A stretch of 64,000 nt of DNA, taken from the NCBI RefSeq assembly GCF_031127805.1, contig NZ_JARXHW010000015.1, positions 30,660 through 94,659 of the forward strand, read 5' to 3'. The position numbers and the translations under genes are program-made. The stretch comes from Thalassobacterium maritimum (GTDB lineage Bacteria > Verrucomicrobiota > Verrucomicrobiia > Opitutales > Coraliomargaritaceae). A model generated the notes under the pieces. That model searched no databases. It worked only from the letters and a program-made list of their open reading frames with translations, and was not told the DNA's origin. Positions within the stretch are counted from its first letter, which is position 1. Each line of letters starts with the position of its first letter. This document shows positions 42,693-50,155 of the stretch, piece by piece.

Positions 42693-45152
42693 ATGAAACG
42701 AAACCTTCTTACCCTAGGCCTCGCCCTAATTTCTGCTTCGGTCTTATGCGCCAACGAGCGCTTCGTCTTGCACTATGATGCCCCCGGCGCGCGCGATCTA
42801 ATTCAAGCCAAAGGTAAAAAGAAAGAGCCCAACTTTATGAAGAGCGCTTTGCCGCTGGGAAATGGTCGTCTCGGCGCGATGTTTTCCGGAGGGATCGAGG
42901 AAGAGCACCTGTGCATTAACGATATCACGCTGTGGATGAATACCAAGCGCGGGCAAGACGAAGTGGCCCAGTCGTCCGCTCGCACGGTCTCGCCGGAGGA
43001 TTTTGAAAAAGTGCGCCAAGCCTACCGCGAAGAGCGCATGGGCTCCGGTCCGGAATCGATGGAAGCCATGTCGACCGAATATCTCGCGACCAAGGAAACT
43101 CTGGGCAACTACGCGCCCTTTACCAATGTCGTGATCTCGACCGGGCATGCCCCCGATGCGGTCTCGAATTATCAACGCTCGCTGGACATTCGCACCGGCT
43201 TGGGCCGTGTGAGCTATTCGACCCAGGGAGGGCAGTTTACCCGGGAGTATTTCTGCAGCTATCCGAACGATGTCGTTGTGGCACGCTACACTGCGGAAGG
43301 TGCTAAGCTGGATCTAACGATTGAGACTTTGACCTATCATAAGGTCAATGAGCACCAGGCTGTCGGCAACCGCATCGTCCTCGCTGCCGAGACCAAGATG
43401 GTCAAAGACAATATGGAGTTCGCTCAGATCATCGAAGTGGATGCGGTCGACGGCACAGTTGCTGCCCAGCCCGATGGTTCGATCCGTGTGACGGGTGCCA
43501 GCGATGTGCGTATCTATCTCGCTGGATACACGGATTACCTGCCGAATTATCCCATCTTTAAAGGCCGTGATTTCCTCGGGGACAGCGAGCAGGCCATCAC
43601 CGTCGCGAGCCAGCAGGGCTACGATGCGGTTAAAGCCGCGCACGTGGCTGACTTTTCCGAGATCATGCAGCGCTGCTACCTTGAGCTCGACTTCCAGCCC
43701 TCCGGCAAAACGACGGACAAACTGGTTCAACAAGCGAGCCTTGAACTGGAGAACTTGTATTTCAACTACGGTCGCTACCTGCAGATCAGTTGCTCACGCG
43801 ATGCGCCCGTGCCATCGAATCTACAGGGGCTGTGGAATACCAGCCTCGCTCCTGCCTGGAACTGCGACTACCATACCGACATCAATCTCGCCATGAACTA
43901 CTGGATGGTGGAGACCGCCAATTTGCCCGAGTCGTTCAGCCCGTATTTTGAATACATGAAAGTGATTGCCGAGTCCGGCGAGCACACCGCGCGCGAGACC
44001 TTTGGCGTCAATCAAGGCTGGAGCATGGGGCTCAATGGCAACATTTTCGGCTGGACTGCACAAAATGAGCACGGACGTCGTGCCCAGCAGGCCGGCCACT
44101 GGTTGGCACAGCACCTTTTCGAGCACTATGCTTTTGGAGGCGATCGTGACTTTCTCGAAGAAGCCTATCCGATCATGAAGGGCGCAGCTGAGTTCTTTGT
44201 CGAGCACCTTGCCCCTTGGAAGGACGGCAGTCTCGTCGTTTACCCGACCTGGTCGCCGGAGAATAATTATGGCAAAGGTAAGCTTAATAAGCAGGCCTAC
44301 GGAGCCGCTTGGGATCAACAATTGATCCTGGGCCTATTCACCGACTGCATCGAGGCCTCTTACATCCTGGATCGCGATCCGGAGTTTCGTGCGACCTTGC
44401 AAAAAATGATCCCGCGACTCAGCCCACAAAAAATCGGCAAACACGGTCAGCTGCAGGAATGGATCGACGATCGGGATGATCCTAAAAACACCCACCGCCA
44501 CATTTCGCACCTGATTGCCTTACACCCCGGGCGTGACATTTCACCACTCACCACGCCGGAATTGTATCAGGCCGCGCTGGTCACCATGAAGCACCGCGGC
44601 GATGCTTCGACCGGTTGGAGCACGGGGTGGAAGACTAACTTCTGGGCCCGCCTGCACGATGGCGATCATGCCCACAAGATCTACAAATTCCTGACTTCGA
44701 AGCGCGCCTACAGCAACCTCTTCGATTTCCATCCTCCCTTCCAAATCGATGGCAACTTCGGAGGCACCGCCGGTGTTTGTGAAATGCTGCTACAAAGCCA
44801 TCTCCGCAGTGTGAATGATCAAGCGAAGCGCATCGAGGATGCCGCCTTTGTTGCTTACCAGCCAGCTCCTGAGAATCCGAAGCATTTCGTGCCTGTCTCC
44901 CCGGATGAATCGCTTGTGGATGCCGCTTATATCCTGCACCTGCTCCCTGCGCTGCCTTCCGAGTGGTCCAAGGGACGTGTCAAAGGTCTGCGTGCCCGCG
45001 GAGGTCTCGAAGTCGATCTGGAATGGGAGAATGGTCAGGTGAAGCAAGCGAGCATGCGCGCTGCCCGTGATACCAAATTCCGCATCTATGCAGACGGTCA
45101 ACTCAGCGAAACGATCTCGCTCAAACAGGGGCAAAGCAAAGTCTGGAACTAA
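42693..45152 (+). CDS. Alpha-L-fucosidase, GH95
   Basis: A secreted inverting GH95 enzyme of 819 residues. ATG 42693 (MKRNLLTLGLALISASVLC) gives the signal peptide; an ATG at 42648 lies inside the preceding gene. The N-terminal beta domain has LPLGNGRLGAMFSGG and LCINDITLW; the (alpha/alpha)6 barrel has LQGLWN, WNCDYHTDINLAMNYW, PTWSPENNYG with the presumed acid Glu523, THRHISHL and QIDGNFGGTAGV with Asp686. Against the Bifidobacterium AfcA pattern HTNIN, this protein has His394-Thr-Asp396-Ile-Asn398, so the first Asn is Asp, while the His linked to fucose preference is kept (comparison from memory). GH95 enzymes cut alpha-1,2-fucosidic bonds in fucosylated glycans. Confidence 0.93.
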   Translation: MKRNLLTLGLALISASVLCANERFVLHYDAPGARDLIQAKGKKKEPNFMKSALPLGNGRLGAMFSGGIEEEHLCINDITLWMNTKRGQDEVAQSSARTVSPEDFEKVRQAYREERMGSGPESMEAMSTEYLATKETLGNYAPFTNVVISTGHAPDAVSNYQRSLDIRTGLGRVSYSTQGGQFTREYFCSYPNDVVVARYTAEGAKLDLTIETLTYHKVNEHQAVGNRIVLAAETKMVKDNMEFAQIIEVDAVDGTVAAQPDGSIRVTGASDVRIYLAGYTDYLPNYPIFKGRDFLGDSEQAITVASQQGYDAVKAAHVADFSEIMQRCYLELDFQPSGKTTDKLVQQASLELENLYFNYGRYLQISCSRDAPVPSNLQGLWNTSLAPAWNCDYHTDINLAMNYWMVETANLPESFSPYFEYMKVIAESGEHTARETFGVNQGWSMGLNGNIFGWTAQNEHGRRAQQAGHWLAQHLFEHYAFGGDRDFLEEAYPIMKGAAEFFVEHLAPWKDGSLVVYPTWSPENNYGKGKLNKQAYGAAWDQQLILGLFTDCIEASYILDRDPEFRATLQKMIPRLSPQKIGKHGQLQEWIDDRDDPKNTHRHISHLIALHPGRDISPLTTPELYQAALVTMKHRGDASTGWSTGWKTNFWARLHDGDHAHKIYKFLTSKRAYSNLFDFHPPFQIDGNFGGTAGVCEMLLQSHLRSVNDQAKRIEDAAFVAYQPAPENPKHFVPVSPDESLVDAAYILHLLPALPSEWSKGRVKGLRARGGLEVDLEWENGQVKQASMRAARDTKFRIYADGQLSETISLKQGQSKVWN

Positions 45153-45374
45153 TTCGATGATAGATGCATAGAACTAAATTTGAAGGCCTTTCGTGGATAT
45201 TTTATTAGATGCCTGCTGCCGTCCAGAATCGAAACTGCGGGCATCAGAATGATCACGCTAAACTGTCATTGAAGACAATGGATAATGGAACGAAAGAAGA
45301 CGCAGCAACTTAACTAGCTAAAATCATGTGTACACATGGTTATGCAATGCCGCGCATTCAGTTATGATATATTT

Positions 45375-46184
45375 ATGAATCAAATTACTATCGCATCTAT
45401 TACCCTACTGACCCTTTCATCCATATCAATGATTCAGGCGGCGCCTGTTACTATCTCTGGTAATCAGACCTTGCAGGGACAAACTGGGGTGGGAGAGCTG
45501 ATCGCGACGAATAATGGTGCGGGCAATAATGCAACCGCAATCCAATTGAGAAATGGATACACTTTAACGATCGAGGACGGCGCCATTGTGAATTTGAGCT
45601 CGGGCATTAATATTTCTCAGGGTGTTAATGGCAACGGAGCCAATCTTACCATGGAGGTGGGAAGCACTTTAAACGTAGGCTCTGGATTAAGCATGTCGGG
45701 CAATGCGACTGGCGGTACGTCCTTTATTACTATGGAAGGCGGTGTGTTGGATGTCGGGGGCAACTTCGGCGCCGGATCTCAATATGCAGCCAGCTTTACG
45801 ATTGAAGGCGATGACGCGACGATCGATGTCGGAGGCAATGTTAATGCTTATGAAAATTCGGTTTTTAATTTTAATCTAGGCACTGGAGGCGTGAGTTCCA
45901 TTGATGCCGAAGGCACGATGACTATTACATCCGGGGCAAGCTTAGTGGTCGATGGCTCTGCCTACTCTGGCAGTTCGAGCATTACCTTATTTCAGTTTGC
46001 TACAGATTCGCTCACGGGGATATTTGATGTCGCTGACATTACCTTAACTGAGCTTGATGGATATTCTTTGGTCTATGGGGCCGACAGTATCTATTTGGCA
46101 ATTCCTGAGCCTAGCAGCTTTGTATTTGGGGCGGGGATATTGGCATTCGGGGCGGTATTACTACGCCGGCCTCGTGTCTCGTAA
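45375..46184 (+). CDS. PEP-CTERM protein, beta-solenoid-like
   Basis: A 269-residue secreted protein from ATG 45375 (MNQITIASITLLTLSSISMI, cleavage near QAAP); an in-frame ATG 39 bp earlier gives a poorer leader. The body is made of short Gly/Asn-rich strands that repeat a pattern: GYTLTIEDGAIVNLSSGINI, ANLTMEVGSTLNVGSGLSM, SFITMEGGVLDVGGNFGAG, ASFTIEGDDATIDVGGNVNA and AEGTMTITSGASLVVDGSAY, i.e. a beta-solenoid. The C-terminus is PEP-CTERM: IPEPSSFVF, a hydrophobic helix, then RRPRVS. It is separated from the fucosidase gene by 222 bp and followed by a good terminator, so it is probably monocistronic. Confidence 0.82.
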   Translation: MNQITIASITLLTLSSISMIQAAPVTISGNQTLQGQTGVGELIATNNGAGNNATAIQLRNGYTLTIEDGAIVNLSSGINISQGVNGNGANLTMEVGSTLNVGSGLSMSGNATGGTSFITMEGGVLDVGGNFGAGSQYAASFTIEGDDATIDVGGNVNAYENSVFNFNLGTGGVSSIDAEGTMTITSGASLVVDGSAYSGSSSITLFQFATDSLTGIFDVADITLTELDGYSLVYGADSIYLAIPEPSSFVFGAGILAFGAVLLRRPRVS

Positions 46185-46208
46185 AACAGCTTCCCATGTT
46201 TAACTTTG

Positions 46209-46238
46209 AAAGGCCTGCCATATACGGCAGGCCTTTTT
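46209..46238 (+). terminator. Intrinsic terminator
   Basis: An 11-bp stem (46209-46219 with 46226-46236, 6-nt loop) ends in a T-run, 24 bp after the PEP-CTERM stop codon. Confidence 0.9.
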
Positions 46239-46466
46239 ACTATTAAGATACTCCGGAGAGCAGCTCTGCCAACGCCGTCAGAATACAGATTTGGACAGCA
46301 GCGAGTTACCCTAAATTGCCCCCCTAAAGAATGAGCAGAAGCATCAATGCCTAGAGATGATTTTAAAACGAATACGGAATCGCTTTGTCATGATACGAGG
46401 CGGACGATGCGCTCATTGTAATCTAAAGGGCGAAAGCGTGTCCATTTTCTCATATGAGCAGGATGG

Positions 46467-48257
46467 TCAATTGTCCGATAGTAATGGTAGTCCGACTGTC
46501 TCGATCAGCTTGTCGATCATTTTCCTATTCTCATTATAATAATTCTCAAATTCTGCTTGGCGGAAAGTCACAAGTTCATTCCATACTACTTCTTTATAGA
46601 GTTTTTGCGTCTGCTCACAAATAGTGAAAATAGATTCAAAAACTTCTCCGGCAGTGCCTTTACTATATTGGATCGTGCCTATGTGGTTGGGCCAATCCGG
46701 TTCGCCAGTAATCTCTTTGATTCGATCCGGGCCAAACCAATCCTTCATTGGATGCTGCATTACTGAGAGCCACACTTTTGTTAAGGCTCGTGAGATATGC
46801 TTGCTATTGGTTTTGTAGTATTTTCTCCATCTGAAGTCACTCATCACAGTCCATCCATGCTTGAGGGTATTGGAGTATATCCAATTGCCCCTCCAACTGA
46901 TATCGTGATCAAACAAGAAACAAATGTGTAGAGCGTCATCTGGGGCATCGTAGACTCCAGCCAACCACTGTTGCACCATATATGCATCAAACTGACGTCT
47001 TTCTATGTCATAAAGGCTTTCATGTAGAGGAGGCCGAATCGATGGCAGCAGCACGAAATCGAACCCGGCAAAATTACGGGACATTCTGAGCGCTAGTCGC
47101 AGGGCGCGATCATCCGAGTAACCAATCGGCTGAATATAGAAACGTAGCCCTCCAGTGGGCAGGGCTACGTCTTTGTAGGAGACTCTTTCGACTGCACTTT
47201 TCTCATAGGGTGCAAGAAGCTTATCAATCTCACCCTTAATGATTTGATTGTTTTGCTCCAAGATGCCCGTAAGTTGCTTTTTCTTCTGCAAAGAACGCAA
47301 GACCGGTAGCGCCAGGCCTTTTTGACCAACCTCTAGGCGGGCACGTGCCAATGTATACTGCACCACGTCCATAGCTTTCCCCCAACGGCCAAAGTACTCG
47401 TTAATCAATCTGATTCTATCTTTAGGCTCCTCGAATTGGTTCATTAAATAAACGATACGTTCCGATATGTCACGATGATCCAGGCTCCCTCGTGCACGCA
47501 CGTATTCTTTTAAGGCTTTATATTCAGCTTTAAAGGCTTCGGTTCCGAATGCCGCTTTTGCTATTAACTCCAGGTATTCTAGATCGTTGCCCTCAAATCC
47601 CGACAATACACTGGATGCCTCGGTATAGCGCCCATCCAGCATGTGTATTTTTGCCAGAAGCTTTGCATAATTCTCATCGTGTCGTGGGATCCGTTCCAAA
47701 TACTGTAGTGCTTCTTCCGGTTGGTTCATTCGGATTAATAACTCAACTCGCAGTCGATCGGCCTCAGCAACCATTGTTGGGTTTGCCCATTGTCGGGAAT
47801 TCAACGCAAGGTGCATGAAGTCGACTGCGCTATTCAATACGAAGTTATCCATCTTACCCACGCTTTCGGGTCTGTAGACATCCAATCTATCAGGCATTGC
47901 AAAGGTGAGATTATAAGACCTTCTCAGTAAGGTCAGTAGTTCACTGTCAGAAATTTCAGGGATCGTGCAGAGCGCAATTTCTGCCATCTCAACTCTCGAT
48001 GCATCGTTCCCATTACTTGTCCACTTTTTATCCCACTCATCATTCGTCGCCAACTTATAATATAATCGTCCTTCCGCCCGTAGACGCTCGTTCAATTTCT
48101 CGGAAACATTCAACTGTGCTGGCGAGTCATAGTGTGTTTGGGTAAGATCGTAAGCAGCCCTTCCTGCGTCTTTCATCAGTGCATTGAGCGAGGTGTACGA
48201 GCTCTGGTTGGCACGAGTCACAATACCAGTCTCAATATCAATTAACATAAGTCCCAA
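46467..48257 (-). CDS. TPR-type C-terminal part of a frameshifted CsgG-like protein
   Basis: A 596-codon frame whose first possible starts are TTG 48257 or ATG 48248, in the middle of a beta hairpin: MLIDIETGIVTRANQSSYTS. That segment is the closing strand pair of a CsgG/TolB-N-like unit whose first part lies in the other frame upstream. The rest (about 60-330) is helical with TPR-like pieces (VELLIRMNQPEEALQYLERI, KLLAKIHMLDGRYTEASSVL). The C-terminal 250 residues look like a separate alpha/beta domain (GGLRFYIQPIGYSDDRALRL, ALHICFLFDHDISWRGNWI). No signal peptide is present because the leader belongs to the upstream frame. The whole is best seen as one gene, 46467-49090, broken by a one-base loss near 48247-48256. 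Confidence 0.6.
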   Translation of the reverse strand: MGLMLIDIETGIVTRANQSSYTSLNALMKDAGRAAYDLTQTHYDSPAQLNVSEKLNERLRAEGRLYYKLATNDEWDKKWTSNGNDASRVEMAEIALCTIPEISDSELLTLLRRSYNLTFAMPDRLDVYRPESVGKMDNFVLNSAVDFMHLALNSRQWANPTMVAEADRLRVELLIRMNQPEEALQYLERIPRHDENYAKLLAKIHMLDGRYTEASSVLSGFEGNDLEYLELIAKAAFGTEAFKAEYKALKEYVRARGSLDHRDISERIVYLMNQFEEPKDRIRLINEYFGRWGKAMDVVQYTLARARLEVGQKGLALPVLRSLQKKKQLTGILEQNNQIIKGEIDKLLAPYEKSAVERVSYKDVALPTGGLRFYIQPIGYSDDRALRLALRMSRNFAGFDFVLLPSIRPPLHESLYDIERRQFDAYMVQQWLAGVYDAPDDALHICFLFDHDISWRGNWIYSNTLKHGWTVMSDFRWRKYYKTNSKHISRALTKVWLSVMQHPMKDWFGPDRIKEITGEPDWPNHIGTIQYSKGTAGEVFESIFTICEQTQKLYKEVVWNELVTFRQAEFENYYNENRKMIDKLIETVGLPLLSDN

Positions 48258-49090
48258 GCTCCAATCGTCATCTTTGCCTTCCTTAAAACCGCATTTAGGT
48301 GAACCAGTAGCACATGATCTGCGCCCAAAACACGGGCTACATTTTCCGCATAGGCATCAGCTCTACCACCGATTTGATTCAGGCCATGCGCTTCAATAAT
48401 CTCTATCACCTCGGCCGTTCTAATAATATCTGCAGTCGGCCAGCCCATGCCAAGCCCGAGTTTCGATTGCTCAATTAGTTGACTTGAAATTTCCCAAAAA
48501 TCATATTCTTGCGCCCCCATCACCCACACTGGAAGCATCGCAATTCGTTTTGGCCGAACATGTGCTAATTCTGGGGTATCATAAGTCATCAATCCCGCAT
48601 TCGCATGCAGAACTTCATGGATAGAATTATAAAATGACTCAGCTAAGACCTCCGGATCGTCGCTTCCGCAAGGCACCTCTTGGATGAAAAGCACATTTCC
48701 CGAGCTAGCTTCGTAAATGCCAGCTATTAGATTAAAACTAGAGGTATCACCCGTCTGAACAGGCAATAGGTTGCCGAAAATAACATAATCCGCAGGAGTT
48801 CTGTATTTCATCTCTGTTGGATCATCAATCAGGATTTCAGCGTCCAAAGATAATGCATATGCTCGCCGCCGGATGACCACTCTGACATTCGGATCCGCGA
48901 ATAACCGATGCAAAACACCATCACGCATCGAAGTGGCCGTAAGCTCATCCTGTTTACTTAAGTCAGTTCCCAGAAAAGGCATTACGGCGACAGAAACCTG
49001 AGCGTGTTGCGCGTTGGACAAGCTCAACGCGGCATCCCCATACGCCCAGTAAGTCGATAGCAGGAACAAGGATAAAATATAGAACTTCAT
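48242..49090 (-). CDS. CsgG/TolB-N-like secreted N-terminal part, frameshifted
   Basis: A 282-residue secreted N-terminal part: signal peptide MKFYILSLFLLSTYWAYGDA, then two related CsgG-like units. Unit one has VSVAVMPFLGTDLSKQDELT, ADYVIFGNLLPV and FNLIAGIYEASSGNVLFIQE. Unit two has RIAMLPVWVMG, ADHVLLVHLNAVLRKAKMTI and GAWDL, and there the frame ends with C-stop. The expected continuation LMLIDIETGIVTRAN, equal in position to LIAGIYEASSGNVLF of unit one, is found at once in the -1 frame. This internal match supports a single-base deletion, or a shift, at the junction rather than two real genes. Confidence 0.65.
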   Translation of the reverse strand: MKFYILSLFLLSTYWAYGDAALSLSNAQHAQVSVAVMPFLGTDLSKQDELTATSMRDGVLHRLFADPNVRVVIRRRAYALSLDAEILIDDPTEMKYRTPADYVIFGNLLPVQTGDTSSFNLIAGIYEASSGNVLFIQEVPCGSDDPEVLAESFYNSIHEVLHANAGLMTYDTPELAHVRPKRIAMLPVWVMGAQEYDFWEISSQLIEQSKLGLGMGWPTADIIRTAEVIEIIEAHGLNQIGGRADAYAENVARVLGADHVLLVHLNAVLRKAKMTIGAWDLC

Positions 49091-49472
49091 AGTCTAGCAG
49101 GGCGGAGGTCGAGGCACTCCGTTAAGGTTCTAAATCGTCTCGATGCGACAACTCGAATTGCTGGTTAATGGAATGATCGAGTCTAGCGATTAATAATTTG
49201 AGATTAGCTTGTCGGGGCAGTGGGAAACGGTCGAGTTTTTTTGATGACTCGTCGCAAAAGTTTGAGAGAGTCTATGACCGCGTCGAGCGTCGCATTCTGA
49301 CCGGGACAAGAGGGGGAACTTACAAGTGTCCCGACTCCTTTGAGTGTATCGTAGTCACGTGTTGGGCTGCCATTACTAAAGCCGCTTTTAGGCGTTTTAG
49401 CCTCGTCTTTTTCGGTAGCCGATTCTGTAACTATACGAATATCAGATACTGAAAATCTCGATTAGAAAGCTA
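49091..49472. other. 382-bp intergenic region with a degenerate repeat copy
   Basis: No convincing gene. The only frame of any length (49198-49452) is Arg/Cys/Phe-rich, unlike real proteins here, and covers the repeat copy at 49303-49344. Confidence 0.6.
49303..49344. repeat. Dispersed palindromic repeat, degenerate copy
   Basis: GGGACAAG, a divergent middle, then AAGTGTCCCGACTCCTTTG. The ends match the first half of the repeat at 56036 and 63773. The second half (ATGGACA hairpin) is missing. Confidence 0.5.
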
Positions 49473-50042
49473 ATGAAACACTCGTCCGAAAAAACTTTGA
49501 TTCCGCTCCCTCATAATCTGACCACACATTTTGACCGGGATTCTTTTATTATTCGTCGAAAATGGTTTTCGGCACTGACATTCTTCCTGCTTTTTTTCGC
49601 CATCTTCTGGAATGGGTTCATGGTCGTTTGGATGACGCAAGCGCTGAAGTCAGGTGTCTGGATCATGGCGGCCTTTGGTTCCATTCATGCCTTTGTGGGC
49701 CTCTTTATGGCTTACTTTTGTGTGGCGAGTTTTATCAATAAGACCGATGTCGTAGTTGATCCCAACTATTTGACAGTGCGACACTATCCGATGCCATGGT
49801 TTGGCAGTAAGAAGATACGGGTGCATTCCATTAAACAACTCTATTCGAAAGAGCATATCAGTCGCTCGAAGAATGGCGTCAATATCTCGTACCGGGTCTA
49901 TGTATTGACCGATGACAACCGGGAGCAAAAGTTGCTGACTGGACTGACAGAACTCTCGCAGGCTCATTTCATCGAGCATGAAATCGAGAACGTGCTGGGT
50001 ATCCAAGATCAAGCCGTCGCTGGCGAATATCGAAAGTCGTAG
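49473..50042 (+). CDS. Small membrane protein with two helices and PH-like domain
   Basis: A 189-residue inner-membrane protein. Two helices lie at about 33-58 (FSALTFFLLFFAIFWNGFMV) and 63-86 (GVWIMAAFGSIHAFVGLFMA). The remainder resembles the bacterial PH-like domains of YdbT/YcdB-type membrane proteins: KTDVVVDPNYLTVRHYPMPW, RVHSIKQLYSKEH, YRVYVLTDDNREQKLLTGLT. There is no signal peptide. It stands alone; the next gene starts 113 bp later. The function is unknown. Confidence 0.7.
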   Translation: MKHSSEKTLIPLPHNLTTHFDRDSFIIRRKWFSALTFFLLFFAIFWNGFMVVWMTQALKSGVWIMAAFGSIHAFVGLFMAYFCVASFINKTDVVVDPNYLTVRHYPMPWFGSKKIRVHSIKQLYSKEHISRSKNGVNISYRVYVLTDDNREQKLLTGLTELSQAHFIEHEIENVLGIQDQAVAGEYRKS

Positions 50043-50155
50043 TATTCAAAGTTGCAGGCATAGGATGGCAGCAGCACTTGGAGCAGCTCTTCGCCTAATG
50101 AATGCGTGATCGCTGCCAGTATTTTATCTACCAATATTCAAAGTTAATTCAGTCC

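Noticed and set aside
46357..46539. 60-codon open frame with Cys-x-x-Cys
   Set aside because: Overlaps the 3' end of the minus-strand TPR gene, has no support from composition, and the CxxC alone is not evidence.
48242..48257. Programmed -1 frameshift in the CsgG-like gene
   Set aside because: The -1 frame does continue the protein, but no XXXYYYZ slip heptamer or following stem is visible, so a plain mutation or sequencing error is more likely.
49198..49452. 84-codon open frame
   Set aside because: Arg/Cys/Phe-rich, no family, no ribosome site, and it runs through a degenerate repeat copy.
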